Source: Actinomycetota bacterium (GTDB lineage Bacteria; Actinomycetota; Actinomycetes; Streptosporangiales; Streptosporangiaceae). Taken from it: a stretch of DNA of 20,445 nt. Below are positions 7,459-15,627 of this stretch, in pieces. The position numbers and the translations under genes were made by a program. Where the stretch lies: assembly GCA_003168295.1 (NCBI GenBank), contig PMST01000556.1, positions 1 through 20,445 on the forward strand. Reading direction: 5' to 3'. The first letter of the stretch is position 1. Every line of letters starts with the position of its first letter. The notes below the pieces were generated by a model. That model did no database searches. It saw only the letters and a program-made list of their open reading frames with translations, and was not told the DNA's origin.

Positions 7459-9888
7459 ATGAGCCGCAGGAGGGCAGCCGCAGACCGGGTCCGCGCGCTG
7501 GCCGGGGCCCGGGCCGGGTTCATCGATGCCGGCGTGGCCGTGGTGCTGTCCGCCGGTGCCCTGGCCACGATGGTCCCGGCTTCTTCTGGCGTCCTGACGG
7601 TGCTGGCCGTCGCCTGCGCACTCGGCGGCACGACTGCGGTGGCGTGGCGGCGCCGCTACCCGCTGCTGGCCGCGGTCATGGCCGCGGCGGGTCTGGCCGG
7701 GTACGCATGCCTGACCCACGACCACAGCATGGGGATCGAGCCGTTCGCGGTCCTGCTGACTTTCTACACGGCCGGCGCGCGCGGGCTGAGCAGGCGTCAC
7801 CTGGTGCAGCTGGCGGCCCCGCTGGGGTACGGGATACTGGCTTGCGTCACGGTGGCCGCGGCCACCGGCGAGCTGACCGTCGCCAACCTCGCCGCCCACG
7901 GCTTGGTCATCACGGTGGTGCCCGCGGCGGCGGGCGTCATGGTGGCTCGCCAGCGGAGCCTGGCGCAGCGCCTAGCGGCGGCCAACGAAGAGCTGCGGCA
8001 CGAGCAGGACCTGCGCCTGGCTACCGTCGCCGCCCGGGAACGCAACCGTGTCGCCCGGGAGCTGCATGATGTCGTCGCCCATGGCGTCAGCGTGATGGTG
8101 GTGCAAGCGGGGGCGGCCCGGATCACCGTCCGCGACGAGCCGGCGATGGCGCGAGCAGCGCTGCGCGAGGTGGCGACGTCCGGCCGGGCCGCGATGACCG
8201 AACTGCGCCGCATTATGGGCGTGCTGCGCCAGGACGAGAACGACGCGGCCGGGCCCCAATTCGGGATCGGCGGGCTCACGGCGCTGGTCGAGCGCCGGCG
8301 CGCCGGCGGCCTTCCCGCCCAGCTCTCGGTGGCAGGCGCTGCTGCCGCGCTCCCGGCGAGCACGGATCTGACTCTGTACCGCATCGTCCAGGAGGCGCTG
8401 ACCAATGTGGTCAAGCACGCCTCATCGGCGCCCACGCAGATCCGGGTGGCGTTCGAGCCTGGCGAAGTCGACGTCCGGGTGACCAACGCTTCACCCCGAC
8501 CGGGAGTGACCGAGCGCCGTCCCGCTCGCTCCGGGCATGGCCTGGTCGGCATGCGTGAGCGGGTGGAGGCCTGCGGCGGCGCGCTCTGGCACGGGTCATG
8601 CCCGGACGACGGCTACGAGGTGCACGCACGGCTCCCGCTCGCCCGCCTGCGGTCGGAGCCAGCGCTGGGGCCAGAGCCAGAGCTGGGGACGAAGCCAGAG
8701 CTGGGGACGGAGCCCGAGCAGACCCGATCTCGAGTGCGGGCAGGCATAGCCTGGGCGGCGAGCGGGCTCCGCCCGCCGAGCACGGTGAGCACGGCGACGC
8801 TGACCGCGGTCGTGCTCGTCGTGCTGGTCGCCGACGCGGCCACGAGCGGCGACCGGCGTGGGTCGCTGGCCCTCAATGTCGGGCTGACCGCGGCCATGTC
8901 GCTCTTGCTGTGGTGGCGTCGCCGGGCGCCGCTGCTGTTCCTGGTCGCGGTGAACCTCTTGGCGCTGCCGCTCAGCAACGGCCTTACCTCTATCAACGCC
9001 CCCACCTTGGTCAGCACCTACGTGTTCGTGGTGCCGCTGTGGACGGTGGCGGCGTGGTCGACGGCCGGTACCGCCATCACCGGACTGGCCCTCACGGCTG
9101 GCGCCTTCGCCGGGGCGGGTGCCTACTGGCACCTGGGCGTGGCCAGCGTCGTGCCCAACGTGGTCGTGGCCGCCGCACTCTGGGTGGTGGCGCGGGTCAT
9201 CCGTTCGCAGCGGACGATGATCGATGACCTCGAACGGACATCGGCGCGGCTGCAGGCCGAACAGGAGGCGCGCGAGCTCCTGGCCTTGGCCGGAGAGCGA
9301 ACGCAGATGGTGCGCGACCTCGATTCGAGCGTGGCGGAGCGGGTCAGCGGCATGATCGTGCTGGCCGAGGCCACGGACGCCACGGCCTGCGCTGATCCGG
9401 AGGCGGCGATTGAGTCCATCGCCCGCATCGAGGCGTCCGGACGCGCGGCCCTGGGACAGATGCGCCAGATACTGGGCCTGCTGCGCGCCGAGCACGACCC
9501 CGCCGAGCTGCGGCCCCTGCTCGGAATCGAGCACATCCACGACCTCATCGAGCGATCCGGCGCCGCCGGCGGCCTAGTCGACCTGACCGTGACAGGCAGG
9601 CCTGGCCCGTTGCTCGGCGGCATCGACGTGGCGGCCTACCGGCTGGTCGCCGACGTGCTCGCCTGCGCGGGCCGGACGGTCAGCGGGCCTGTGACGATCG
9701 GCCTGCACTTCCGCGACGACACACTCGAACTGGGTATTGCCCTCCCGGAAAGCTTCCCGGATTGGCCGGATGCCACAACCCGAGAGCAGATCATGCGGTG
9801 CGACGGGCAGATCAGCCGGTCTGTCCTCGCCGCCGGAGAGAAGATCACCGTGGCGCTCCCCCGCCACCTGGAGGCGGCAGCCCGATGA
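7459..9888 (+). CDS. Tandem double-module sensor histidine kinase (HisKA_3 type), second module degenerate
   Basis: The 809-aa product, about twice the usual length, contains two copies of a membrane-plus-kinase module. Module 1 has several N-terminal helices (about 20-165), a coiled linker, the HisKA_3 motif RERNRVARELHDVVAHGVS with phospho-acceptor His203, and an HATPase domain with N-box QEALTNVVKH (Asn316) and G-box GHGLVGMRERV (359-369). After a repetitive acidic/proline linker (about 399-421), module 2 repeats the layout: helices at about 445-580, a coiled coil, then GERTQMVRDLDSSVAERVS, where Asp622 aligns with His203. Its ATPase region has lost the N-box (ADVLACAGRT) and any clear G-box. 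Module 1 should phosphorylate the response regulator encoded next, with which the gene overlaps by ATGA. Module 2 is probably regulatory. The signal is unknown. Confidence 0.92.
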   Translation: MSRRRAAADRVRALAGARAGFIDAGVAVVLSAGALATMVPASSGVLTVLAVACALGGTTAVAWRRRYPLLAAVMAAAGLAGYACLTHDHSMGIEPFAVLLTFYTAGARGLSRRHLVQLAAPLGYGILACVTVAAATGELTVANLAAHGLVITVVPAAAGVMVARQRSLAQRLAAANEELRHEQDLRLATVAARERNRVARELHDVVAHGVSVMVVQAGAARITVRDEPAMARAALREVATSGRAAMTELRRIMGVLRQDENDAAGPQFGIGGLTALVERRRAGGLPAQLSVAGAAAALPASTDLTLYRIVQEALTNVVKHASSAPTQIRVAFEPGEVDVRVTNASPRPGVTERRPARSGHGLVGMRERVEACGGALWHGSCPDDGYEVHARLPLARLRSEPALGPEPELGTKPELGTEPEQTRSRVRAGIAWAASGLRPPSTVSTATLTAVVLVVLVADAATSGDRRGSLALNVGLTAAMSLLLWWRRRAPLLFLVAVNLLALPLSNGLTSINAPTLVSTYVFVVPLWTVAAWSTAGTAITGLALTAGAFAGAGAYWHLGVASVVPNVVVAAALWVVARVIRSQRTMIDDLERTSARLQAEQEARELLALAGERTQMVRDLDSSVAERVSGMIVLAEATDATACADPEAAIESIARIEASGRAALGQMRQILGLLRAEHDPAELRPLLGIEHIHDLIERSGAAGGLVDLTVTGRPGPLLGGIDVAAYRLVADVLACAGRTVSGPVTIGLHFRDDTLELGIALPESFPDWPDATTREQIMRCDGQISRSVLAAGEKITVALPRHLEAAAR
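8656..8709. repeat. 18-bp tandem repeats encoding the inter-module linker of the kinase
   Basis: Three consecutive 18-bp units (8656-8673, 8674-8691, 8692-8709) of the form GAGCCAGAGCTGGGGACG, plus a partial fourth, encode a hexapeptide repeat (E/K)-P-x-L-G-(P/T). The repeat lies exactly at the boundary between the two kinase modules and is in frame, so its length can vary without harming either module. Confidence 0.85.
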
Positions 9889-10583
9889 CCGTCCGCGTCC
9901 TCATCGCCGACGACCAGCAGCTGGTCCGGGCCGGCTTCCGGCTGATCCTGGAACGCCAGCCGGGCGTGGAGGTGGTGGGCGAGGCGACCAATGGCGCCGA
10001 GGCAGTCGCTCTGACCGAACGGCTCTGCCCTGATGTCGTCTTGATGGATATCCGGATGCCCGACCTGGACGGCATCCAGGCCACGCGCCTGATCTTGGCC
10101 AACCCGGCCGCCGCCGGTGTTCGCGTCGTGATCCTCACCACGTTCGACCTGGACGAATACGTTTACGACGCGCTCAAGGCCGGCGCCAACGGGTTCCTCC
10201 TCAAGGACCTGCCACCCGAGCAGCTTGCGGCCGCTGTGCTCACTGTCAACCAGGGGGACGCTCTGCTCTCGCCGTCGGTCACGCGTCGACTCATCGACTC
10301 CTTCACCGCGGCCAACCGCCCGGCGGGCCGGCCTCCGGCCGTCCTTGACCAGCTCACCCGGCGTGAGCTGGAGGTCCTCGAGCTGCTCGCGGCGGGCCTG
10401 TCGAATGTGGAGATCGCAGCCAAGCTGTTCGTCGCCGAGACGACGGTCAAGACCCACGTGGCCAGGCTCCTGGCCAAGCTCGGCTTGCGGGACCGAGTCC
10501 AGGCGGTCGTCTTCGCCTACTCCAGCGGGCTGGTCCGGGCCGCGGCCGATGCCGCGGCCCAGGACCAGGCTGACCGACGCTGA
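9885..10583 (+). CDS. NarL/FixJ-family response regulator
   Basis: The 232-aa product has a receiver domain at about residues 1-120, with acidic pocket Asp9-Asp10, phospho-acceptor Asp55 (VVLMDIRMPDLDG), Thr near 84-85 (ILTTF) and Lys near 106 (FLLKD). The C-terminal LuxR helix-turn-helix spans about 165-225 (LTRRELEVLELLAAGLSNVEIA, then TTVKTHVARLLAKLGL). The ATG at 9885 overlaps the kinase stop as ATGA, so the pair is translationally coupled; the frame continues upstream only as an overlap with the kinase gene. It acts in the cytoplasm as a DNA-binding dimer once phosphorylated, and the palindromes at 7385-7424 are candidate sites. It converges with the tad operon with only 11 bp between stops; that spacer has just a GGCCGGCC palindrome and no strong terminator. 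Confidence 0.96.
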   Translation: MTVRVLIADDQQLVRAGFRLILERQPGVEVVGEATNGAEAVALTERLCPDVVLMDIRMPDLDGIQATRLILANPAAAGVRVVILTTFDLDEYVYDALKAGANGFLLKDLPPEQLAAAVLTVNQGDALLSPSVTRRLIDSFTAANRPAGRPPAVLDQLTRRELEVLELLAAGLSNVEIAAKLFVAETTVKTHVARLLAKLGLRDRVQAVVFAYSSGLVRAAADAAAQDQADRR

Positions 10584-10594
10584 GCGGCCGGCCT

Positions 10595-11611
10595 TTAGTC
10601 GCCGTTGGCGGCCTGGATTTCGTGCACGGGCACGTTGCGGTTCCAGACGACCGGGTCCAGGTCGGCTCCGGGGACGGGCTGGCAGTTCGCCGGCGGCGGG
10701 CCGTATACCACCTCAGGGACCCAGCAGGTCCGCCAGTTGAGCGTCGCCGTGACGCGCCACGTCCCGGGCTGATCAAAGGTCACCCCGCAGTCGGCGGTGC
10801 CGTTCGCGCCGGTGCTGGCCACCTGCGCCGGGTGCAACTCCATCTCGAGCGAGCCCAGGTAACCGCACGTCAAAAACTTCTGAGCGGAGGTGTCGTCGGT
10901 GCTGAGCTGCAGCGGCTCGGCGATGACCCAGACCGTGGCGGCCTCGCCCTGGACCGCGGCGTTGTCCGTCACGTAAGGCGCGCCGTCGGGACCGATCTGG
11001 TAGGCCCGGTTGAAGGTCACCCGGACGAAGGTGGGCAGGTTGGCGTACGTGGGGCCGTTCTTCGGGCTCAAGATCATCGTGCCCGCACTAGGGATGCGCA
11101 AGGTGCCTGTGGCCAGCTCGGCGAGCGACACAGGAGCCAGCGTGCCGCCGGGCAGCGGCTCACCAGGCACGGCGAAGAACCAACGCGGATAGCCCGCGCA
11201 CTCCGCCTGCAGGGCCGCGCTCTGACCCGGCTGGTTCGGGCGGAAGTACCACTCGCCCTGCTCTGTGGAGTGGGTGGCAATCATCGCCTGGGCCTGCGTG
11301 TACGTGGCGTACTGGTCGTTGGGAGCATTGTGCGCCGGAGGGGTGCTGTAGGAGGCGATGAGGGCCCGGCTGCCTGGCTGCACGGTGCCTTCGGGATCCC
11401 ATTGGCACGGCGGCGGCTGGACTGGGATCGGGTTGTCCGCGCCCGGTGAGTAGCCGGACCCGCCGTACTGGATGTGGGTGTAGAGCCAGAAGTTGCACTG
11501 CCGGCCGACGCAGCTGGTCGGAGGAGGCGTGTCTGCCGCGCGGGCCGGGCCTGCGAGCAGGACGGACAGCAGGACGGCCAGGCCGGCGGCGACGACGACG
11601 GCACGTTTCAC
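10595..11611 (-). CDS. Secreted protein encoded at the end of the Tad pilus operon
   Basis: The GTG at 11611 overlaps the upstream stop as GTGA and has AAGGAG 8 bp upstream, so it is preferred over the GTG at 11620, which lies on top of that ribosome binding site. The 338-aa product begins with a clear Sec signal peptide (MKRAVVVAAGLAVLLSVLLAG, split after the ARA of PARA-AD near residue 26). The mature part is rich in Pro, Gly and Thr, with several cysteines (the first two in SCVGRQC) suited to extracytoplasmic disulfides, and beta-like segments (FVRVTFNRAYQ, TWRVTATLNWRTC). No catalytic motif is recognised. Position suggests an envelope or surface protein serving the pilus, such as an assembly factor, anchor or tip protein; that is inference. 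Confidence 0.8.
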   Translation of the reverse strand: MKRAVVVAAGLAVLLSVLLAGPARAADTPPPTSCVGRQCNFWLYTHIQYGGSGYSPGADNPIPVQPPPCQWDPEGTVQPGSRALIASYSTPPAHNAPNDQYATYTQAQAMIATHSTEQGEWYFRPNQPGQSAALQAECAGYPRWFFAVPGEPLPGGTLAPVSLAELATGTLRIPSAGTMILSPKNGPTYANLPTFVRVTFNRAYQIGPDGAPYVTDNAAVQGEAATVWVIAEPLQLSTDDTSAQKFLTCGYLGSLEMELHPAQVASTGANGTADCGVTFDQPGTWRVTATLNWRTCWVPEVVYGPPPANCQPVPGADLDPVVWNRNVPVHEIQAANGD

Positions 11612-12282
11612 GGCTTGCACTCCTTAGCCTGCGGATAATAAACCGGCTGATAATTCGCCACGACCTGCCACTGGCCGCCGGAGACCGGCGCCAGCTCGTC
11701 GGTGAACCGGTAGTAATCGGTATCCGGCGGCGGTGACTGGCCGGGCAGGACCGCCCCGGTGCTCACGTTGGTGTTCACGGCCTGCGCGGTGTCCACGCAG
11801 CCGGACACGTCCACGTCGGCGTGGTCGTCCGGGGCGCTGGCCACCGCGAAGCCGAAGAACCTGATCGTGCCCTTGAACGATTCTGTCGTCACCGCCTGGG
11901 CGGACAGCGCGTTCGTGAGCACGGGAGCCAGCCCCGAGTTGACATAGGAGGCCCAGTCGCCCGACTGTCCCGAGACGTATTCCGCGTACAGGTAGGCCAG
12001 CTGGTAGTCCTTGTCGATCAGCACGGCCCGGGCGAAGCTGGCGTCTTTCGGCAGCCAGCCGGTCATCACGATGTGCGCGTTGCTCCCGAACGGCGGCATG
12101 GTCACCCCCGCTGGTCCGCTCTGCTGGGCCAGCGGCGTGGCCGCGGCCGCGGAATCCGCGCCGCCCGGGTTGAAGGCCGGCGGCTTCGCCCCGCCGCAGC
12201 CGGCCACCGCCAGGCAGGCCGACCCGACGACCGCGGCGAGCAGGCCGGTGACGATCGCGTGGTGATTCCGCCTGGTTTTCAT
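11608..12282 (-). CDS. Lipoprotein associated with the Tad locus
   Basis: The 224-aa product begins MKTRRNHHAIVTGLLAAVVG and has a lipobox LAVAGC with the lipid-accepting Cys at residue 29, followed by a Gly/Ala/Pro-rich tether. The folded part (about 60-224) includes aromatic-rich stretches (AYLYAEYVSG, TIRFFGFAVAS, WQVVANYQPVYYP) and two further cysteines (SGCVDT and KECKP) that may form a disulfide. Spacing of helix and strands loosely recalls NTF2-like accessory domains, but I cannot confirm this. It overlaps the LysM-SARP gene before it by ATGA and the secreted-protein gene after it by GTGA, so all three should be made in fixed ratio. It probably sits on the outer face of the membrane near the pilus machinery; its biochemical role is unknown. 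Confidence 0.82.
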   Translation of the reverse strand: MKTRRNHHAIVTGLLAAVVGSACLAVAGCGGAKPPAFNPGGADSAAAATPLAQQSGPAGVTMPPFGSNAHIVMTGWLPKDASFARAVLIDKDYQLAYLYAEYVSGQSGDWASYVNSGLAPVLTNALSAQAVTTESFKGTIRFFGFAVASAPDDHADVDVSGCVDTAQAVNTNVSTGAVLPGQSPPPDTDYYRFTDELAPVSGGQWQVVANYQPVYYPQAKECKP

Positions 12283-15140
12283 GCCGCCGAGGTCCGCCAG
12301 GACGGGAGGAGCTCGTCGATGAGCGCCTCGGTTTCCGGTGCCATCCTCGGCATCACCTCATCCAGCGCGATCCGGGCGGAGATCTCGCTGACCACCCCGC
12401 GCAGCACGTGCTCCTGACCGGTCGCATGCGCGGCGGTCAGCAGGTCGCGCCAGCCCATCTCGTCGTTGAAGGCGAGCCGGAGCCCGGCCCGGGCCGCGTC
12501 CATGGCGGCGTCCGGGTCGCCGGCTGCCAGCCGCAGCTCGGCCAGCTGGTGTGCCGCGTCGGCGATCGCCGCGGTGACCTCGTACTCGATGTCGTCGGTG
12601 GCCAGCCAGGCGTACCTGGACGGGTCACGCCCGTCCAGGAACTGCCCTTCGACCAGGGCCAGTGCCTGCTGCAGGGCCTCCGCCTCGGCCACCGGGTCGC
12701 ATCCCGCGGCGGTCTGGCTGGCGCGGGCGAACCAGGCGCGGAACACCTGCCAGTCGATCCGGACGCCCGGGCCCAGGCGCAGCCGGCCGGACCCGTCGGT
12801 GAGCAGGTTCGGCTGCCCGGCGTCGTCGGTGCCGAGCCAGGCGTGCACCCGGGACAGCGCCGCGTCGCGCACCTCGCCGGTGACCCCGCGCGGCCAGACC
12901 GCACCGGTCAGCACGTTGGGGTGCACGCCGTCCGGGTGCACGGCCAGGTAGACGACGAGCTCGGTGGCCAGCGCGAGCCGGTCCGGCTCGATCGGCCCGG
13001 GCGCGGTGACCGCGACCTGGCCGAGCAGGCTGACCTCCACCGGCATGACCGAGCCCGGCACCAGCTGAGCGGCCGGCGCGGCGCCGGGGGAATTTGGGTT
13101 CAGGGTCGCGAGCGGAACGTCCGCTCCGGCTGATGCGGCCCGGAACAGCTTGATCATCGCCGCGTACTGTTCGGGCGGCAGCAGCTGCGCCTCCAGATCG
13201 AAGCCGAGCAGGCCGGCCTTCAGCCGCCCGTCCGGGGACAGATCCCAGGTCCAGGTGGCGCCGCGGACATCGCCCGCGATCACGTAACCCGCCGCCATCC
13301 GGTACCGGCTCCGGGCCAGCGCGAGCAGCCGTTCCGCCTGCGCCTGCGTGGGCGGCACCCCCATGATCAGGTAGTGCGGCGCCCATAGTTCGGCGTCGGA
13401 GGTGCGGGACCGGCCGGTCAGCACCGACTCCAGGCCGGCTGCGGCCATTGCGTCCCTGACCTGCGCCGCGTGTTTCTCCAGTTCCGGCAGGACCTCATCG
13501 AGAGTGCTGACAACCCGTGTCCGTTCCGGAGATAGATCGGTCAAACCGTCGCCGAACCCGACCAGGGTGACCTTCATCCGGTCTGACCAGCGGTTCGTCA
13601 CCAACTCGACGGCGAGCGCGGCCAGCGCCGCCTGGACCACCGGGCGCGGGCCGCGCACCGCGATCAGGCCGTGCGCCACCTCCAGGTCCACCAGGATCCG
13701 GCCGGAGGAGTTGGTGCCAAGCGACACCAGGCCCGGGTAAGGAGCCAGCGCGGCCGCATCGGGCAGGTCGAGCCCGGCGACCGCGGCGTACGGAAGCCGC
13801 CATACCTGACCGCCGTCGGCGGCCTGCCAGGGCCGCGGCGGGTTCGGGTCGGGCGGGGCGATCCACAGATCCAGGTTCTCGGCGCCCAGATGAGCCGCGA
13901 ACACGGTGGGCGGGGTCTTGTCCGCGGCGGCGAGCTGCTGGGACAGGTAGCGCAGCCCGGTGTCGAGCCTGCGTACCGCGGGGTCGTCCGCGCCCAGCCG
14001 CAGCGCCTTCTCGGCCAGCGCCGCGTCCGGATCCGGACCCGCGATCCGGCGCCCGAACGCCCGCCGCCACAGCTGCTCCCGCCGCCGCCGGCCGAGGGCG
14101 ACCAGCACCCCCGCGGCCAGCAGCGAGGCCGACGAAAGCTCAAAGGGCCAGGCCGGTACCTGGTGTGCGGCCGAGTCAGGCGCGGCAAAAATTCCATCCT
14201 CCGGAACGGACCCGGCTGATCCCCCTGTGCCAGGCAGGACCACGCCCGGGGTGTCGCCGCCCGTGGTGTTACCGGCCGTGACACCGCTCGTGCTGTTACC
14301 GGCCGGGGCGTCGCCGGCCCAGACGTCGGCGCCGCGGGCCGTCGATGCGCGGGAGTCCAGGCCAAGCTCGCTGGCCAGCTTCGGCGTGACCGCCTCGATG
14401 CCGGGGCCGTGGGCGTCCTTCGGCATCAGCAGCACCCAGCCGGGCCTGATCAGGCTCGCGATCGTGAGCTTGGTGCCGTCGGGCTGGACCCGGCCCTTGT
14501 TCAGCTCGAAGATCTCCCGGTAGCGACGGCCGTCACCGAGATGGTTCTGCGCGATTTCCCACAGCGACTCGTGGAACCGGCCGACCGGCGGCTCGACCCG
14601 GTAGGCCTTGTCCGCGTTCGGCGCGGCCTGAGGCGGGGTGGCGCGGGTGGTCAGCTCGGTGTTTTGCGCCACACCCGGCGTGACCTGCGCGGAGATCGAC
14701 GGCACCGGGCGGGCCGGGCCGGGACTGGCGACCGCGGGGGCCAGGGCGGCGGCCGCGGTGAACAGCAGCAGCGCCGCGGTGACCAGCCGGTGCACGGCCG
14801 ACTGGGTGGCGCCGGCCAGCGGAACCCGGGACGGCACCCCGACGTTGCTGACGGCCGCCTTGATCTCCACCAGCACGCACCAGACCAGCTGGACCCAGGC
14901 CAGCCAGATGACCACCGACAAGATGCGCAGGATCGAGGTGACGTCGAGCTGGCTGGTCAGGGCGCTCGCGCTCGGCATGGTGTGCGGCAGCGGCAGGCCG
15001 ACCACGGTGATCAGCGCGATCGGCACCCCGATGGTCAGCGCCGTCAGCGCCACGACGGCGACCACCCCGGCCAGCACGTCCCCCGCGGTCCGGTGCCTGA
15101 TCCTGACCGGCGGCCTGAGCCCGGGAATCGGCGGCGCCAT
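12279..15140 (-). CDS. Membrane-anchored LysM protein with cytoplasmic SARP-like (wHTH plus BTAD) domain
   Basis: The ATG at 15140 shares one base with the previous stop (TGATG); a longer frame to 15305 only overlaps the upstream gene. The 953-aa product has hydrophobic helices at about 21-50, 69-93 and 119-139, a LysM domain at about 178-240 (SLWEIAQNHLGDGRRYREIFELN), a Gly/Thr/Pro linker (265-325), and a fourth helix at about 336-350 followed by RRRREQLWRR. Under the positive-inside rule LysM lies outside and the C-terminus inside. Residues 400-690 may be a degenerate P-loop-like domain. Residues 700-805 resemble the winged helix of SARP regulators (LLGQVAV, VVYLAVHP, LTGAVWPRG, ALSRVHAWLG), followed by a helical BTAD-like region to about 910. 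It could pass a cell-wall signal to gene expression or serve as a scaffold. Domain calls are by eye. Confidence 0.85.
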   Translation of the reverse strand: MAPPIPGLRPPVRIRHRTAGDVLAGVVAVVALTALTIGVPIALITVVGLPLPHTMPSASALTSQLDVTSILRILSVVIWLAWVQLVWCVLVEIKAAVSNVGVPSRVPLAGATQSAVHRLVTAALLLFTAAAALAPAVASPGPARPVPSISAQVTPGVAQNTELTTRATPPQAAPNADKAYRVEPPVGRFHESLWEIAQNHLGDGRRYREIFELNKGRVQPDGTKLTIASLIRPGWVLLMPKDAHGPGIEAVTPKLASELGLDSRASTARGADVWAGDAPAGNSTSGVTAGNTTGGDTPGVVLPGTGGSAGSVPEDGIFAAPDSAAHQVPAWPFELSSASLLAAGVLVALGRRRREQLWRRAFGRRIAGPDPDAALAEKALRLGADDPAVRRLDTGLRYLSQQLAAADKTPPTVFAAHLGAENLDLWIAPPDPNPPRPWQAADGGQVWRLPYAAVAGLDLPDAAALAPYPGLVSLGTNSSGRILVDLEVAHGLIAVRGPRPVVQAALAALAVELVTNRWSDRMKVTLVGFGDGLTDLSPERTRVVSTLDEVLPELEKHAAQVRDAMAAAGLESVLTGRSRTSDAELWAPHYLIMGVPPTQAQAERLLALARSRYRMAAGYVIAGDVRGATWTWDLSPDGRLKAGLLGFDLEAQLLPPEQYAAMIKLFRAASAGADVPLATLNPNSPGAAPAAQLVPGSVMPVEVSLLGQVAVTAPGPIEPDRLALATELVVYLAVHPDGVHPNVLTGAVWPRGVTGEVRDAALSRVHAWLGTDDAGQPNLLTDGSGRLRLGPGVRIDWQVFRAWFARASQTAAGCDPVAEAEALQQALALVEGQFLDGRDPSRYAWLATDDIEYEVTAAIADAAHQLAELRLAAGDPDAAMDAARAGLRLAFNDEMGWRDLLTAAHATGQEHVLRGVVSEISARIALDEVMPRMAPETEALIDELLPSWRTSAA

Positions 15141-15625
15141 CAGCAGGCCACCACCTGGGTCGCGGTGCCGCAGGCGAGGTAGGCCGTCTCGGACACGTGG
15201 AAGTTGAACTGGCCGAACGCGCCGGCCGAGATAGCCGGGGCCACGGTCGCCCAGACCGTGACGGTCACGTCCGGCGCCCCGCCCGGATCGGTACCCGGGA
15301 GGCATTTGAACTGGGTCACGTCGGTATGGACCCCCTTCGCGTAGGTAGAGATGAGGCCTGCCGCCGGGCCGGTCTGGTCACAGGCGCCCCCGGCGATCGC
15401 GACCTGGCCGTTCCTGAGCGCGGCCGGAGCGATGTCGTCGGCCGCGGCCCGGGCGGCCTGCTCGGCAATGTCCGCGGCCTGCGACTTCGCGATCATCACC
15501 TGGCCGCCGTCCACGAGCAGGGTGAGCAGCACCATGGTCACGAAGGCGAAGATCACCACCCACAGTGACACCGAGCCGCGGTCCCGGCGACCGAACCCGG
15601 CCAGCGCGCGTAGCGTTACCCGCAT
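15140..15625 (-). CDS. TadG-like pilus assembly (pseudopilin-like) protein
   Basis: The ATG at 15625 lies 2 bp after the previous stop and has GGAG about 8 bp upstream (in the CAGGAGCTGACC leader); the longer frame to 15841 overlaps the TadE gene and is not protein-like. The 161-aa product has a basic N-terminus (RRDRG) followed by a hydrophobic helix, SVSLWVVIFAFVTMVLLTLLV (split about residues 18-38), then an Ala-rich helix (AKSQAADIAEQAARAAADD) and a small extracytoplasmic beta-rich domain with four Cys residues. This matches the TadE/TadG-like class in actinobacterial Flp loci. Unlike its three pilin-like neighbours it has Trp, not Glu, at position +5 after the Gly of DRG, so processing by a prepilin peptidase is doubtful. 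It probably stays as a membrane-anchored accessory protein. Confidence 0.82.
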   Translation of the reverse strand: MRVTLRALAGFGRRDRGSVSLWVVIFAFVTMVLLTLLVDGGQVMIAKSQAADIAEQAARAAADDIAPAALRNGQVAIAGGACDQTGPAAGLISTYAKGVHTDVTQFKCLPGTDPGGAPDVTVTVWATVAPAISAGAFGQFNFHVSETAYLACGTATQVVAC

Positions 15626-15627
15626 GG

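Noticed and set aside
8596..9540. Minus-strand open frame of 314 codons opposite the kinase
   Set aside because: It is antisense to clear kinase motifs and its translation is His/Arg/Gly-rich without domains.
10586..10593. GGCCGGCC palindrome between convergent stops as a terminator
   Set aside because: It is only an 8-bp self-complementary sequence with no loop; short GC palindromes are expected by chance here.
11612..11620. GTG at 11620 as start of the secreted protein
   Set aside because: That GTG overlaps the AAGGAG ribosome binding site; the GTG at 11611 overlaps the upstream stop as GTGA and gives a standard signal peptide.
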